Source of the DNA: DATFPK01 sp035264885
GTDB taxonomy: Bacteria; Actinomycetota; Thermoleophilia; Solirubrobacterales; 70-9
Length of the DNA stretch: 64,000 nt
Direction: 5' to 3'
Assembly: GCA_035264885.1 (NCBI GenBank)
Contig: DATFPK010000063.1
Span: 1 to 64,000, forward strand
Below the pieces are notes generated by a model that was given only the letters and a program-made list of their open reading frames with translations, searched no databases and was not told the origin of the DNA. A program made the position numbers and the translations under genes. Numbering within the stretch: position 1 is the stretch's first letter; each line of letters begins with the position of its first letter. Shown here piece by piece: positions 8,427-17,016 of the stretch.

Positions 8427-9722
8427 ATGAACGACTCGAAGCCGCGCCGCGCCGCCGTCCTCGGCGGCAACCGGATCCCCTTCGCCCGCCAGAACGGCCC
8501 CTACGCGCAGGCGTCGAACCAGGACATGCTCACCGCGGCGCTCGACGGGCTGGTCGGCCGCTTCGCCCTCCAGGGGGAGCGGCTCGGCGAGGTGGCGGCC
8601 GGCGCCGTCCTCAAGCACAGCCACGACTTCAACCTCACCCGCGAGTGCGTGCTGGGCAGCGCGCTCGCCGAGCAGACGCCGGCCTACGACGTCCAGCAGG
8701 CCTGCGGGACCGGCCTCGCGACGACCCTTCACGTCGCCAACAAGATCGCCCTCGGCCAGATCGAGAGCGGCATCTCGGGCGGCGTCGACACCACCAGCGA
8801 CGCCCCGATCGAGGTAGGCGACGACCTGCGCCGCCTCCTCCTCGACCTGAACGCGGCGAGGTCGGCGACCGACCGCCTGCGGGTGCTGAGCGGATTGCGG
8901 CCGGGGCAGATCGTGCCGAGGATCCCCCGCAACGAGGAGCCCCGGACCGGCCTTTCGATGGGCGAGCACCAGGCGATCTCGGCGAAGAAGTGGGGCATCG
9001 GCCGGCGCGAGCAGGACGAGGTGGCGGTCGAGAGCCACATGCGGATGGCCGCCGCCTACGACGCCGGGTTCTTCGATGACCTGGTGACCCCGTACCTGGG
9101 CCTCGAGCGCGACCAGAACCTGCGGCCCGACTCCACCGTCGAGAAGCTCTCGAAGCTGAAGCCGGTGTTCGGCGAGGGACCCGACGCGACGATGACCGCG
9201 GCGAACTCGACCCCGCTCTCCGACGGGGCCTCCACCGTGCTGCTGGCGAGCGACGAGTGGGCCGAGGCGCACTCGCTGCCCGTGCTCGCCCACCTCGTCG
9301 ACGCCGAGACCGCCGCGGTCGACTTCGTCCACGGCGAGGACGACCTCCTCGGCGCGCCGCTCTACGCGGTGCCGCGGCTGCTCGCCCGCAACGGGCTCGC
9401 GCTCGAGGACTTCGACTTCTACGAGATCCACGAAGCGTTCGCCTCGCAGGTCGTGATGACGCTGAAGGCGTGGCGCGACCCGGCCTTCTGCGCCGAGCGC
9501 CTCGGCCGCGACGAGCCGCTCGGGGAGATCGATCCGCTGAAGCTGAACGTCCACGGCTCCTCGCTCGCGGCCGGGCACCCGTTCGCCGCGACCGGCGGGC
9601 GGATCGTCGCCACGCTGGCCAAGCTCCTTCACGAGAAGGGGTCGGGCCGCGGCCTGATCTCGATCTGCGCCGCCGGCGGCCAGGGCGTCACGGCGATCCT
9701 CGAGAAGGAGGCGGAGGGATGA
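8427..9722 (+). CDS. fadA: Acetyl-CoA C-acyltransferase (thiolase)
   Basis: This 431-residue thiolase carries out the last step of beta-oxidation, or the reverse condensation. The nucleophilic cysteine lies in VQQACGTGLAT, the histidine in NVHGSSLAAGHPFAATGG, and the second cysteine in SICAAGGQG, all in normal order. The FYEIHEAFASQ segment is the usual NEAFA-like loop, here with histidine. ATG 8427 is preferred because an upstream open frame overlaps the dehydrogenase coding region and has no thiolase similarity. The stop overlaps the start of the next gene (ATGA at 9719), so the two are translationally coupled. Confidence 0.92.
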   Translation: MNDSKPRRAAVLGGNRIPFARQNGPYAQASNQDMLTAALDGLVGRFALQGERLGEVAAGAVLKHSHDFNLTRECVLGSALAEQTPAYDVQQACGTGLATTLHVANKIALGQIESGISGGVDTTSDAPIEVGDDLRRLLLDLNAARSATDRLRVLSGLRPGQIVPRIPRNEEPRTGLSMGEHQAISAKKWGIGRREQDEVAVESHMRMAAAYDAGFFDDLVTPYLGLERDQNLRPDSTVEKLSKLKPVFGEGPDATMTAANSTPLSDGASTVLLASDEWAEAHSLPVLAHLVDAETAAVDFVHGEDDLLGAPLYAVPRLLARNGLALEDFDFYEIHEAFASQVVMTLKAWRDPAFCAERLGRDEPLGEIDPLKLNVHGSSLAAGHPFAATGGRIVATLAKLLHEKGSGRGLISICAAGGQGVTAILEKEAEG

Positions 9723-11065
9723 GCGACCGCTACCAGAACATCGCCAACTCCTCACTCGGCGGCATGGTCACGCGGCGCTTGGGGCTGCCCACGCCACCGC
9801 GGCTGGAGCGCCACAAGCCGGGCAGGGCGGTGGTCTCCGGGCCGGTGGCGCTGGGGTCCGCGCACGGCGGGCGCCTCGAGGGGGCAGCGCGCGAGGTCAT
9901 GCGCTCGATCGGCGCCCACGTCGGCGAGGGCGACGGCGAAGAGGCCTACGCCGCGCTCGTCTACGACGCCACCGGGATCGACGGGAGCGCCCGCCTGCGG
10001 GCCCTGTACGACTTCTTCCACCCGCTGATCCGCCAGACCCCTCCCAGCGGCCGCATCGTCGTCCTCGCTTCGCCGCCCGACGAGGCGGGGTCTGAGCCGG
10101 CGCGGGTGGCCCAGCGGGCGATCGAGGGCTTCTTGAGGTCGGTCGGCAAGGAGGTCGGCGGCAAGGGCGTCACCGCGCAACTGGTCGAGGTCGGCGAAGG
10201 CGCCGAGGGAGCGATGGAGTCGACCCTGCGGTTCCTGCTCTCGGCTCGCTCCGCCTATGTCTCGGGACAGGTGATCCGGCTGGCCGCGGTCGAGCCGGAG
10301 GCACTCTCGATCCCGGCCGACTGGGATGCGCCGCTGGACGGGACGGTGGCCGCCGTCACCGGCGCGGCTCGCGGGATCGGCAAGTCGATCGCCGAGACGC
10401 TTGCCCGCGACGGGGCCAAGGTCGTCGCGATAGACATCCCGCCGGCGGGCGAGGCGCTGAGCGCGGTCGCCAACGAGATCGGCGGCGCGGCCGTGCAGCT
10501 CGACATCACCGATCCGTCGGCGCCGGATCGGCTGGCCGAGTTCGTCGCCGAGCGCCACGACTCACTCGACGCGATCGTCCACAACGCGGGGATCACCCGC
10601 GACAAGACGCTGGGACGGATGAGCGAGGACCAGTGGGACCAGGTCCTTGGCGTCAACCTGATCGCGCCGGAGATGATCACCGCGCGGCTCCTCGAACGGG
10701 AGCTGATCGGAGTCGGCGGCCGGGTGGTCGGCGTTTCCTCGGTCAGCGGCATCGCGGGGAACCGGGGCCAGACCAACTACGCGACCAGCAAGGCCGGGGT
10801 GGTCGGCCTCGTCCAGTCCCTTGCGGCTCCCATGGCGGCGCGGGGGGCGACGATCAACGCCGTGGCGCCCGGCTTCATCGAGACGGAGATGACAGCGCGG
10901 ATGCCGCTCGGCACCCGCGAGGCCGGCCGCCGGACCAACAGCCTGGTCCAGGGCGGTCAGCCGGTCGACGTCGCCGAAGCGGTCGCCTGGCTCGCGGCCC
11001 CCGCGACCGGCGCGGTCAACGGGAACGTCGTCAGGGTTTGCGGCCAGGCCCTGATCGGCGCCTGA
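9719..11065 (+). CDS. fabG: FabG4-type 3-ketoacyl reductase (high-molecular-weight FabG)
   Basis: The 448-residue protein is a two-domain short-chain dehydrogenase. Residues 1-205 are a degenerate flavodoxin-like N-terminal domain. From about 206 a complete SDR domain follows, with TGAARGIGK for NAD(P) binding, HNAG, the catalytic Ser in GVSSVSG, and YATSK supplying Tyr and Lys. This layout matches mycobacterial FabG4, an NADH-dependent 3-ketoacyl-CoA reductase. It should interconvert 3-hydroxyacyl- and 3-ketoacyl-CoA between the dehydratase and thiolase steps encoded on either side. Start ATG overlaps the thiolase stop by four bases. Confidence 0.9.
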   Translation: MSDRYQNIANSSLGGMVTRRLGLPTPPRLERHKPGRAVVSGPVALGSAHGGRLEGAAREVMRSIGAHVGEGDGEEAYAALVYDATGIDGSARLRALYDFFHPLIRQTPPSGRIVVLASPPDEAGSEPARVAQRAIEGFLRSVGKEVGGKGVTAQLVEVGEGAEGAMESTLRFLLSARSAYVSGQVIRLAAVEPEALSIPADWDAPLDGTVAAVTGAARGIGKSIAETLARDGAKVVAIDIPPAGEALSAVANEIGGAAVQLDITDPSAPDRLAEFVAERHDSLDAIVHNAGITRDKTLGRMSEDQWDQVLGVNLIAPEMITARLLERELIGVGGRVVGVSSVSGIAGNRGQTNYATSKAGVVGLVQSLAAPMAARGATINAVAPGFIETEMTARMPLGTREAGRRTNSLVQGGQPVDVAEAVAWLAAPATGAVNGNVVRVCGQALIGA

Positions 11066-11077
11066 TCGGGGGCGCCC

Positions 11078-11950
11078 GTGGAGACGCGCCGGCTCGACTC
11101 GCTCCCGGGGCTGACGCCGCTCTACGGCAAGGCGGTCCTCGGGCTGCTGCCGGGCACGGGGGGGGACTCGCTGCCCGACCTCCAGATCGAGGCCGGCGGC
11201 GTCCAGGTGGACCCCGAGCACCTCTCCGAGTACTGCCGGGTCTGCGGGTTCACCATGCGCGACGCCCTGCCCCCGACCTACCCGCACGTCCTCGCGTTCC
11301 CGTTGGCCATGGCGTTGATGACCGACGGCTCATTCCCGTTCCCGCTGATGGGGCTGGTCCACATCGCCAACCGGATCGAGCAGCAGACGCCGATCCCGAT
11401 GACGACGCCGCTGACCCTCAGGGTCCGGGCCGAGGACCTCCGCGACCACCCGAAGGGTCGCCAGCTCGACGTGGTCGGCGAGGCCGAGCACGACGGAACG
11501 CTGCTCTGGACCGGCCGCAGCACCTACCTGCGGCGCGGCGGCGGGTCCGGCGAGGGCCGGTCCGAGGGCGGGGGGGACCCGCTCGAGGGAGCCGCCACCG
11601 CAGCGGTGTGGAAGGTGCCCGGGGACATCGGCCGCCGGTACGCCGCCGTGTCCGGTGACCGCAACCCGATTCACCTGCACGGCCTCGCCGCCAAGCCTTT
11701 CGGCTTCCCCGGCGCGATCGCGCACGGGATGTGGATGAAGGCCCGCTGCCTCGCCGCGCTCGACGGCGACCTCCCCGAGACCCACGCCTCGGAGGTCGAG
11801 TTCCGGGCGCCGCTGCGCATTCCCGGCCGCGCCCGGTTCCTGCTGCGCTCCGGTGACCCGGCTGCGGGTGCGAACCGCCGCTGGGCGTTTGGCCTCGAGT
11901 CGTTCGACCGAGAGCACCGGCACCTGAGCGGGACCGTCGCGCCCTTCTAG
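11078..11950 (+). CDS. MaoC-family 3-hydroxyacyl-thioester dehydratase (HtdX-like)
   Basis: The 290-residue protein is a double hot-dog hydratase. The C-terminal hot-dog holds the R-specific hydratase motif: YAAVSGDRNPIHLH supplies the Asp and His, followed by FPGAIAHGMW. The N-terminal half is a non-catalytic hot-dog (HVLAFPLAMALMTD). It would hydrate enoyl-CoA or dehydrate (R)-3-hydroxyacyl-CoA, giving the FabG4-type enzyme its substrate. The same four families (fadE5, fadA2, fabG4, htdX) are neighbours in mycobacteria. GTG 11078 starts 12 bp after the preceding stop, consistent with one operon. Confidence 0.88.
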   Translation: METRRLDSLPGLTPLYGKAVLGLLPGTGGDSLPDLQIEAGGVQVDPEHLSEYCRVCGFTMRDALPPTYPHVLAFPLAMALMTDGSFPFPLMGLVHIANRIEQQTPIPMTTPLTLRVRAEDLRDHPKGRQLDVVGEAEHDGTLLWTGRSTYLRRGGGSGEGRSEGGGDPLEGAATAAVWKVPGDIGRRYAAVSGDRNPIHLHGLAAKPFGFPGAIAHGMWMKARCLAALDGDLPETHASEVEFRAPLRIPGRARFLLRSGDPAAGANRRWAFGLESFDREHRHLSGTVAPF

Positions 11951-12062
11951 CGCTCTGCCTCATCCCTGCGGCGGGCGCAAGATCGCTTGCGGCTTATTGG
12001 ACACCACCCGGCGCGGCGGGACCGCCTGACTAGCCTGGCAGCGCGGTCCAGGCCGCATCTCC

Positions 12063-13295
12063 ATGCCCAATTCGCGACCAAACAGGAGATTCGCGACCGC
12101 CTGCGCGATCCTCGGGTGCACCCTGTTCGCGGCGCTGCTCGCGGGGCCGGTTGCCCCTGCCCAGGACCTCCAGAGCCGGCTCGAGGAGAAGCAGCGGAAA
12201 CTCGACCAGGTCGAGCGCCAGCAGGAGTCACTGGCGGCGACGATCGAGCGCCAGAACGCCGAGGTCAACGCCGTCCTCGGCGAGGTTGCGGCGCTCAAGG
12301 CGGAGGAACAGGCAGTCGAGGCCGAGCTGGCCGCGAAGCAGGCCGAGCTCGACCGGACCGAGGCAGCGCTCGAGGCCCAGCGGGACCGTCTCGAGCAGGT
12401 CCGCCACCAGCTCAGCCGCGCGCTCAAGGTCCTCCGCCAGCGTGTCGTGGCGATCTACATGAATGGGCAGCCGGACACGGTCGCGGTGATCCTCGCCTCC
12501 GACGGGTGGGCGGACGCGATCACGACCAGCGAGTACCTGAGCCGGATCGAGAGCTACGACGAGATGGTCGCGGGCAGGGTCAAGGACCTTCGCGATCGCA
12601 CGCGGGACTCGGTCGATCGCCTGGCCGACGCGCGGGATCGGATCGAGCATGCGCGTGACGAGATCGCCGCCCGCGAGCGGGAGCTGGCCGGCGCCCGGGC
12701 CGAGGTCCAGGCCCGCTACGACGAGCTGAACGCGCTCAAGGCCGAGCGCGAGGCGACCCTCGCCGCCCTGAACGAGCGCGGCGTGGGCCTCGAGGGTGAC
12801 CTCGCCTCGCTCGCCGACGAGGTCGCGGCCGAGCGGCGTGAGGCCGAGCACACGGGGGGCGAGGCCGCCCCGCTGCCGCCGCCTCCTCCGGGCTCGACCG
12901 CGACCCTCCTTCCCGATGGCCGCGCCGTGCCGCCGGCCGGCGCGCCTCCGGCCGTCGCCGCGGCGATCGAGGCGGCCAACGCGATCGCCGACACGCCCTA
13001 CGTCTGGGGCGGCGGCCACGGTTCCTTCGATGACTCCGGCTACGACTGCTCGGGTGCGGTCAGCTTCGCCCTCCACGGGGGCGGGTTCCTCGACAGCCCG
13101 CTCGACTCGACCGGCCTGGCCTTCTGGGGCGAGGCGGGCGCCGGCTCCTGGATCACCGTCTACGCCAACTCGGGCCACGCCTACGCGGTGATCGCCGGAC
13201 TGCGCTGGGACACCTCCGGCGGAGCGGGCCCCCGCTGGCACCCGGACATGCGCTCCTCCGGCGGGTTCGCAGCCCGCCACCCGAGCGGCTACTAG
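12063..13295 (+). CDS. Secreted coiled-coil NlpC/P60-like peptidoglycan hydrolase
   Basis: The 410-residue product has a signal sequence (ACAILGCTLFAALLAGPVAPAQ), then a long Glu/Arg/Lys-rich coiled coil over about residues 35-260 like PcsB, CwlO and RipA proteins, a proline linker (LPPPPPG) and a C-terminal domain. That domain has PYVWGGGHGS, the nucleophile in YDCSGAVSFAL and a histidine in NSGHAYAVIAG, the order of C40 cysteine peptidases. It therefore probably cleaves peptide stems during division or growth, with the coiled coil acting as a regulatory arm. It lacks an obvious ribosome binding site; a TAGCCT hexamer lies 32 nt upstream. Confidence 0.85.
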   Translation: MPNSRPNRRFATACAILGCTLFAALLAGPVAPAQDLQSRLEEKQRKLDQVERQQESLAATIERQNAEVNAVLGEVAALKAEEQAVEAELAAKQAELDRTEAALEAQRDRLEQVRHQLSRALKVLRQRVVAIYMNGQPDTVAVILASDGWADAITTSEYLSRIESYDEMVAGRVKDLRDRTRDSVDRLADARDRIEHARDEIAARERELAGARAEVQARYDELNALKAEREATLAALNERGVGLEGDLASLADEVAAERREAEHTGGEAAPLPPPPPGSTATLLPDGRAVPPAGAPPAVAAAIEAANAIADTPYVWGGGHGSFDDSGYDCSGAVSFALHGGGFLDSPLDSTGLAFWGEAGAGSWITVYANSGHAYAVIAGLRWDTSGGAGPRWHPDMRSSGGFAARHPSGY

Positions 13296-13298
13296 CGC

Positions 13299-14045
13299 CT
13301 AGGCCCGCCCGGCCTCGAGCAGCCGGCGCAGGAACCGCTTCGTCTCCGGCGCCTGCGGGTCGGAGAGCACCTGCTCGGGCGGGCCTATCTCGAGCAGCCT
13401 GCCCTCGTGCAGGAAGCCGACCCGGTCGGCGACCTCGCGGGCGAAGCTCATCTCGTGGGTCGCGAGCACCATCGTCACGCCCTCGGACTTGAGCTCGCGG
13501 ACCGCGCGCAGAACCTCGCCGACGAGCTCCGGGTCGAGGGCGCTGGTGACCTCGTCGAGGAGCATGGCGCGCGGCCGGGTCGCCAGCGCCCGGACGATCG
13601 CGACTCGCTGCTGCTGGCCGCCGGACAGCTCGTCGGGCCGGTCCAGCTCCCGTCCCTCGAGCCCGAACCGTGCCAGCAGCGCCCGCGCCTCGACCTCCGC
13701 CGCCGGCCGGTCGAGCCCCTGCCCCCGCCGCATGCCGAGCGTCACGTTGTCGAGCACGTTCAGGTGCGGGAAGAGGTTGAACGCCTGGAAGACGAGCCCC
13801 AGCCGGCGGCGAACCGACACCGGGTCCACTGACGGGTCCGTGATCACCGCGCCGTCCAGGAGGACGTCGCCGTCGTCGATCTCGACCAGCAGGTCGATAC
13901 ACCGCAGCAGGGTCGACTTGCCCGAGCCCGAGGCGCCGATGATCGCGACGGCCTCGTGCTCGGCAACCGTCAGGTCGACGCCCTTCAGGACCTCGCGCTC
14001 CCCCCAGGCCTTGGTCACGCCGCGGATCTCGAGGACGGCGCTCAC
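13299..14045 (-). CDS. Amino acid ABC transporter ATP-binding protein (GlnQ/HisP type)
   Basis: The 248-residue ATPase powers uptake of polar amino acids at the inner face of the membrane. It has Walker A GASGSGKST, the Q-loop VFQAFNLFPHL typical of the GlnQ group, signature LSGGQQQR, Walker B AMLLDEVTSALDP and the H-loop ATHEM. DEVTSALDP instead of DEPTSALDP is also seen in this group. GTG at 14045 overlaps the stop of the permease gene (GTGA), so permease and ATPase are co-translated in the order binding protein, permease, ATPase. Confidence 0.93.
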   Translation of the reverse strand: MSAVLEIRGVTKAWGEREVLKGVDLTVAEHEAVAIIGASGSGKSTLLRCIDLLVEIDDGDVLLDGAVITDPSVDPVSVRRRLGLVFQAFNLFPHLNVLDNVTLGMRRGQGLDRPAAEVEARALLARFGLEGRELDRPDELSGGQQQRVAIVRALATRPRAMLLDEVTSALDPELVGEVLRAVRELKSEGVTMVLATHEMSFAREVADRVGFLHEGRLLEIGPPEQVLSDPQAPETKRFLRRLLEAGRA

Positions 14046-14896
14046 GAGTGGACTCGGCCGCCCTGGCCCTTCTCCCAGTAGTCGAGCAGCCGGGCCAGGG
14101 GAATGGTGATCGCCAGGTACAAGAGCGCCGCGGCGACCAGGGGCGTGTAGTTGAAGTCCGACGCCGTCTCGACCTGCGCGATCCGGAACGCCTCCTGCGG
14201 CCCGATGATGGAGATCAGCGCGACGTCCTTCTGGAGAGCGATGAAGTCGTTGAGCAGCGGCGGCCCCACCCGGCGCACCGCCTGGGGGACGATCACGTGG
14301 CGCAGCGCCTGGGTCTCGGTCAGCCCGACGGCGAGCGCAGCGGCGCGCTGGCTGCGGTGGACGGAGTTGACGCCCGCCCGGTAGACCTCGGAGACGTAAG
14401 CGCCGTAGGAGAGCGCCAGCGCCGCGCCGCCGAGGAAGACGGGGTCAACGAAGAAGCTGTCGTTTGCGATCAGCCCCAGCGCGGGGACGCCGAAGCCGAC
14501 CAGGTAAACGAGCAGGATCGTCGGGATCCCGCGGAAGACGTCGGTGTAGACGGTGGCCAGCAGCCGCAGCGGGAACAGGGCGGGAGACGGCACCGTCCGC
14601 AGCAGGGCGACGAGAAGCCCGAGGATCAGCACAACCACTTCGACGACCAAGAAGACCTTGACGTCGAGCCAGAAGCCGCCGAGCACGTCGGGAAACGACT
14701 CCTCGAACTGGCTCGTGGAGAAGAAGGTGTCCCGGACCTCGTCCCAGCCGGGGCTGGTGGCGATCAGGGCCGCAAGGCCGCCGAGGACGATCGCGGTCGA
14801 GATCGCCGCGATCGCCTGGGCGCGGCGGTCGCGGCGCCGCCGCGCCGCGCCGCGCTCGGCCCGCCGGTCGGTTCCCGCCGCGGACCTCGCAGTCAT
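14042..14896 (-). CDS. Amino acid ABC transporter permease (His/Glu/Gln family)
   Basis: The 284-residue membrane protein has a first helix near residues 30-50, then a periplasmic stretch, and the permease core of about five helices. The EAA loop (ALAVGLTETQALRHVIVPQAVRR) contacts the ATPase. The segment VYTDVFRGIPTILLVY is the family hallmark. A single permease is encoded, so it probably forms a homodimer. ATG 14896 is chosen over the upstream TTG 14911 because GGAGAAGCGGAG sits just before it as a ribosome binding site. Confidence 0.92.
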   Translation of the reverse strand: MTARSAAGTDRRAERGAARRRRDRRAQAIAAISTAIVLGGLAALIATSPGWDEVRDTFFSTSQFEESFPDVLGGFWLDVKVFLVVEVVVLILGLLVALLRTVPSPALFPLRLLATVYTDVFRGIPTILLVYLVGFGVPALGLIANDSFFVDPVFLGGAALALSYGAYVSEVYRAGVNSVHRSQRAAALAVGLTETQALRHVIVPQAVRRVGPPLLNDFIALQKDVALISIIGPQEAFRIAQVETASDFNYTPLVAAALLYLAITIPLARLLDYWEKGQGGRVHS

Positions 14897-14939
14897 CTCC
14901 GCTTCTCCCAAGCCGGCTTCCCGGCGGGGTGGCCCAGAC

Positions 14940-15800
14940 CTAGTCGAGCACCGGCGCGCCGGCCGCCTGGCTCATCCAGCGCTGCTCGATCTTCGGCAGC
15001 TCGCCCGAGCTCTTCAGCTCCTCGACGGCCTTCGAGACGCAGGCGGTGAGGGGAGAGTCCTTCTCCAGCAGCGCCCCCCAGGTGTCGCCGCCCGGCGCCG
15101 AGAACTGGCCGGCGACGGTGGCCTCAGGAACCTGCACCGCGGTCAGGTAGAGCGCGGTGGGCACGTCGACGACGACCGCGTCGACCTGCCCCTGCTTGAG
15201 CGCGCTGATCACGTCGTTGGAGTTGTCGTACACCCGCGCCTCGGTTGACGGCTGGACGACGTCGTTGACGGCGTCGAGGCTGGTCGTCCCGATCTGGACC
15301 CCGAACCTGGTGTCCTTGAGGTCGTCGAGTGACTTCGCCTTCGCCGCGCCGGAGCCCTTCAACGCGACCACCGCCTGCTCTGCCTCGTAGTAGGGCGTCG
15401 AGAAGTCGACCTGCTTGGCACGGTCGGGCGTGATCGAGATCTGGTTGACGTCGAAGTCGAAGTCCTTCGGGCCCGGCGCATAGGACGCGTTGAACGGCAC
15501 GACCGTCCACTTGACGTCGCCGCGCTGGTAGCCGAGCCGGCCCGCGATCGCGTAGGCGACCGCGCTCTCGAAGCCCTTGCCGTTGGTGGGATCGTTGCCG
15601 ACGAAGTAGGGCGGGAAGGCGGGCTTGTCGGTTCCGACCGTGAGCGTCCCCTCTTCGGCGGTCTGGAGCTGCGCCGGCTTGCAGCCGGACGCGGTGGCGG
15701 CGGAGTCGTCACCCGAGTCATCGGAGTCGTCCCCGCAGGCGGCGAGGGCGGCGGCGAGGGCGAGGAACGCGAGCAGGAGAAGGACGCGGGTTCTGGACAC
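14940..15800 (-). CDS. Amino acid ABC transporter substrate-binding lipoprotein
   Basis: The 286-residue protein starts with a lipoprotein signal (LAFLALAAALAAC), so it is anchored outside the membrane. An Asp/Ser-rich linker leads into a type 3 solute-binding domain with GTLTVGTDKPAFPPYF, FDFDVNQISITPDRA and VDVPTALYL. It delivers a polar amino acid to the permease encoded 40 bp downstream. GTG 15800 has GAGGTGA seven bases upstream, so it is preferred to in-frame upstream GTG codons, which would put an Arg-rich stretch before the signal peptide. Confidence 0.92.
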   Translation of the reverse strand: MSRTRVLLLLAFLALAAALAACGDDSDDSGDDSAATASGCKPAQLQTAEEGTLTVGTDKPAFPPYFVGNDPTNGKGFESAVAYAIAGRLGYQRGDVKWTVVPFNASYAPGPKDFDFDVNQISITPDRAKQVDFSTPYYEAEQAVVALKGSGAAKAKSLDDLKDTRFGVQIGTTSLDAVNDVVQPSTEARVYDNSNDVISALKQGQVDAVVVDVPTALYLTAVQVPEATVAGQFSAPGGDTWGALLEKDSPLTACVSKAVEELKSSGELPKIEQRWMSQAAGAPVLD

Positions 15801-15860
15801 GGCTGGGTTCACCTCGGGCAGGGAAGGGCGGGGCCGGCGCAATCCTACGCGGAAACGCGA

Positions 15861-15885
15861 ACGGCGCGCCCGGTGGGCGCGCCGT
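15861..15885 (-). terminator. Hairpin terminator after the 78-residue protein gene
   Basis: Arms ACGGCGCGCCC and GGGCGCGCCGT are perfect 11-bp complements around a 3-nt loop. On the minus strand the hairpin follows the small gene's stop and is followed by a weakly T-rich stretch. It separates that gene from the ABC importer genes. Confidence 0.65.
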
Positions 15886-15906
15886 CGCGAAGGCCCGCTG
15901 CGGCTT

Positions 15907-16143
15907 CTAGCCGGCGAGGCGCTTGCGGAGTATGTCCTTGCCCTGCTCGGCGCCCTTGCGGCTCTCGCCCTGGGCACGGCGGAAGAACCCGGCGAGGTCG
16001 CTGTCCCCGTCGCGCTCGGCGTCGTTCGCGTACTGCTCGAGACGGAGCACGTTGCTCAGGCACTGCTCCGTGAACCAGATGATGTTGTAGTCCTTGTCCT
16101 TCGTGCCGGTGACCTGACCGGTCTCCTGGGCGGAAGCCTCCAT
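15907..16143 (-). CDS. Conserved small protein of unknown function (78 aa)
   Basis: This 78-residue acidic/basic helical protein has no recognised domain (motifs IIWFTEQCLSNVLRLEQYA and GFFRRAQGESRKGAEQGK). It has one cysteine and no signal or membrane segment, so it is probably cytoplasmic and mainly alpha-helical. The gene looks real: a strong ribosome binding site (AAAGGAG) lies six bases before the ATG, codon usage matches its neighbours, and a perfect hairpin terminator follows. It is a single-gene unit between an exporter and an importer. Confidence 0.75.
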   Translation of the reverse strand: MEASAQETGQVTGTKDKDYNIIWFTEQCLSNVLRLEQYANDAERDGDSDLAGFFRRAQGESRKGAEQGKDILRKRLAG

Positions 16144-16221
16144 CGGCGCTCCTTTCGGATCTTTTTCTTGCCTGCGTCCGGCGGCTACCCCGCAGCGGTC
16201 CCGCCTAACCGACGACAGTCC

Positions 16222-17016
16222 TCAGGGCTTGAGCCGGCGGCCGGTCGCGAAGAGGTACTGCGACCAGGCGGCGAGCGCGGCGGCCAGGACCCCGAGGACG
16301 GCGAAGGAGACGGCCGCCGCCACGTCGGCGCTGCCGAGGAACCCGTAGCGGACCGCGTTGATCACGTAGAAGAGCGGGTTTGCGTGGGAGATCTCCTCCC
16401 ACGGCGCGCCCAGGCTGTCCACCGAGTAGAAGACGCCACCGAGGAAGGTCAGCGGCAGGATCACGATGTTGTTGATGAACGTGTGGTGGTCGAACGTCTC
16501 GGCGTAGATCCCGACGATGGTCCCGAGAAAGCCGAACACCACGATCAGGAGGAGAAGGGCGACCGCCAGCGCGAGCGGATGCTCGACCGACGCGCCGGTC
16601 AGCGGCACCGCCAGCGCCATCAGCGCCAGACCGATGACGAGCGCCCGGAACGCGCCGCCGATGCAGAGGCCGACGTTCATCTGCCAGGTGCGCATCGGGG
16701 CGGCGAGGATGTCGTCGATGTAGCGGTCGCTGCGCGCCTGGAAGACCGAACTCGAGTTGTTGGAGTAGGCGGCCTGGGCCATCGCCATCGCGATCAGGCC
16801 CGGGACGATGAAGACCTCGTAGTCGACCCCGTCGATCTGGTTGATCCGGCCACCCAGGGAGAGGCCGAAGACGACGATGAAGAGGACGGAGGAGACGACC
16901 GGAGCGAGGGTGGTCTGCGTCCAGAGCTTCAGCACCCGCAGGCACTCACGCGCCGCGAGCCAGCCGAACCCGGTCCAGGGACGGGGCGCCGCCGGCTCTG
17001 CCGCCGGGAGGGTCAT
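16222..17016 (-). CDS. ABC-2 type exporter permease (DrrB-like)
   Basis: The 264-residue protein has about six transmembrane helices, the first near residues 38-60 (TTLAPVVSSVLFIVVFGLSL). The segment GVDYEVFIVPGLIAMAMAQAAYSN and the later LPLTFLGGVFYSVDSLG are typical of ABC-2 permeases of drug, lipid or polysaccharide exporters. Its ATG overlaps the ATPase stop (ATGA at 17013-17016), so the pair is co-translated. The exported substrate is unknown. Confidence 0.9.
   Translation of the reverse strand: MTLPAAEPAAPRPWTGFGWLAARECLRVLKLWTQTTLAPVVSSVLFIVVFGLSLGGRINQIDGVDYEVFIVPGLIAMAMAQAAYSNNSSSVFQARSDRYIDDILAAPMRTWQMNVGLCIGGAFRALVIGLALMALAVPLTGASVEHPLALAVALLLLIVVFGFLGTIVGIYAETFDHHTFINNIVILPLTFLGGVFYSVDSLGAPWEEISHANPLFYVINAVRYGFLGSADVAAAVSFAVLGVLAAALAAWSQYLFATGRRLKP

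Noticed and set aside
11151..11170. Run of eight G inside the MaoC gene suspected as a frameshift
   Set aside because: Both hot-dog halves read in the same frame on either side, so the sequence is consistent.
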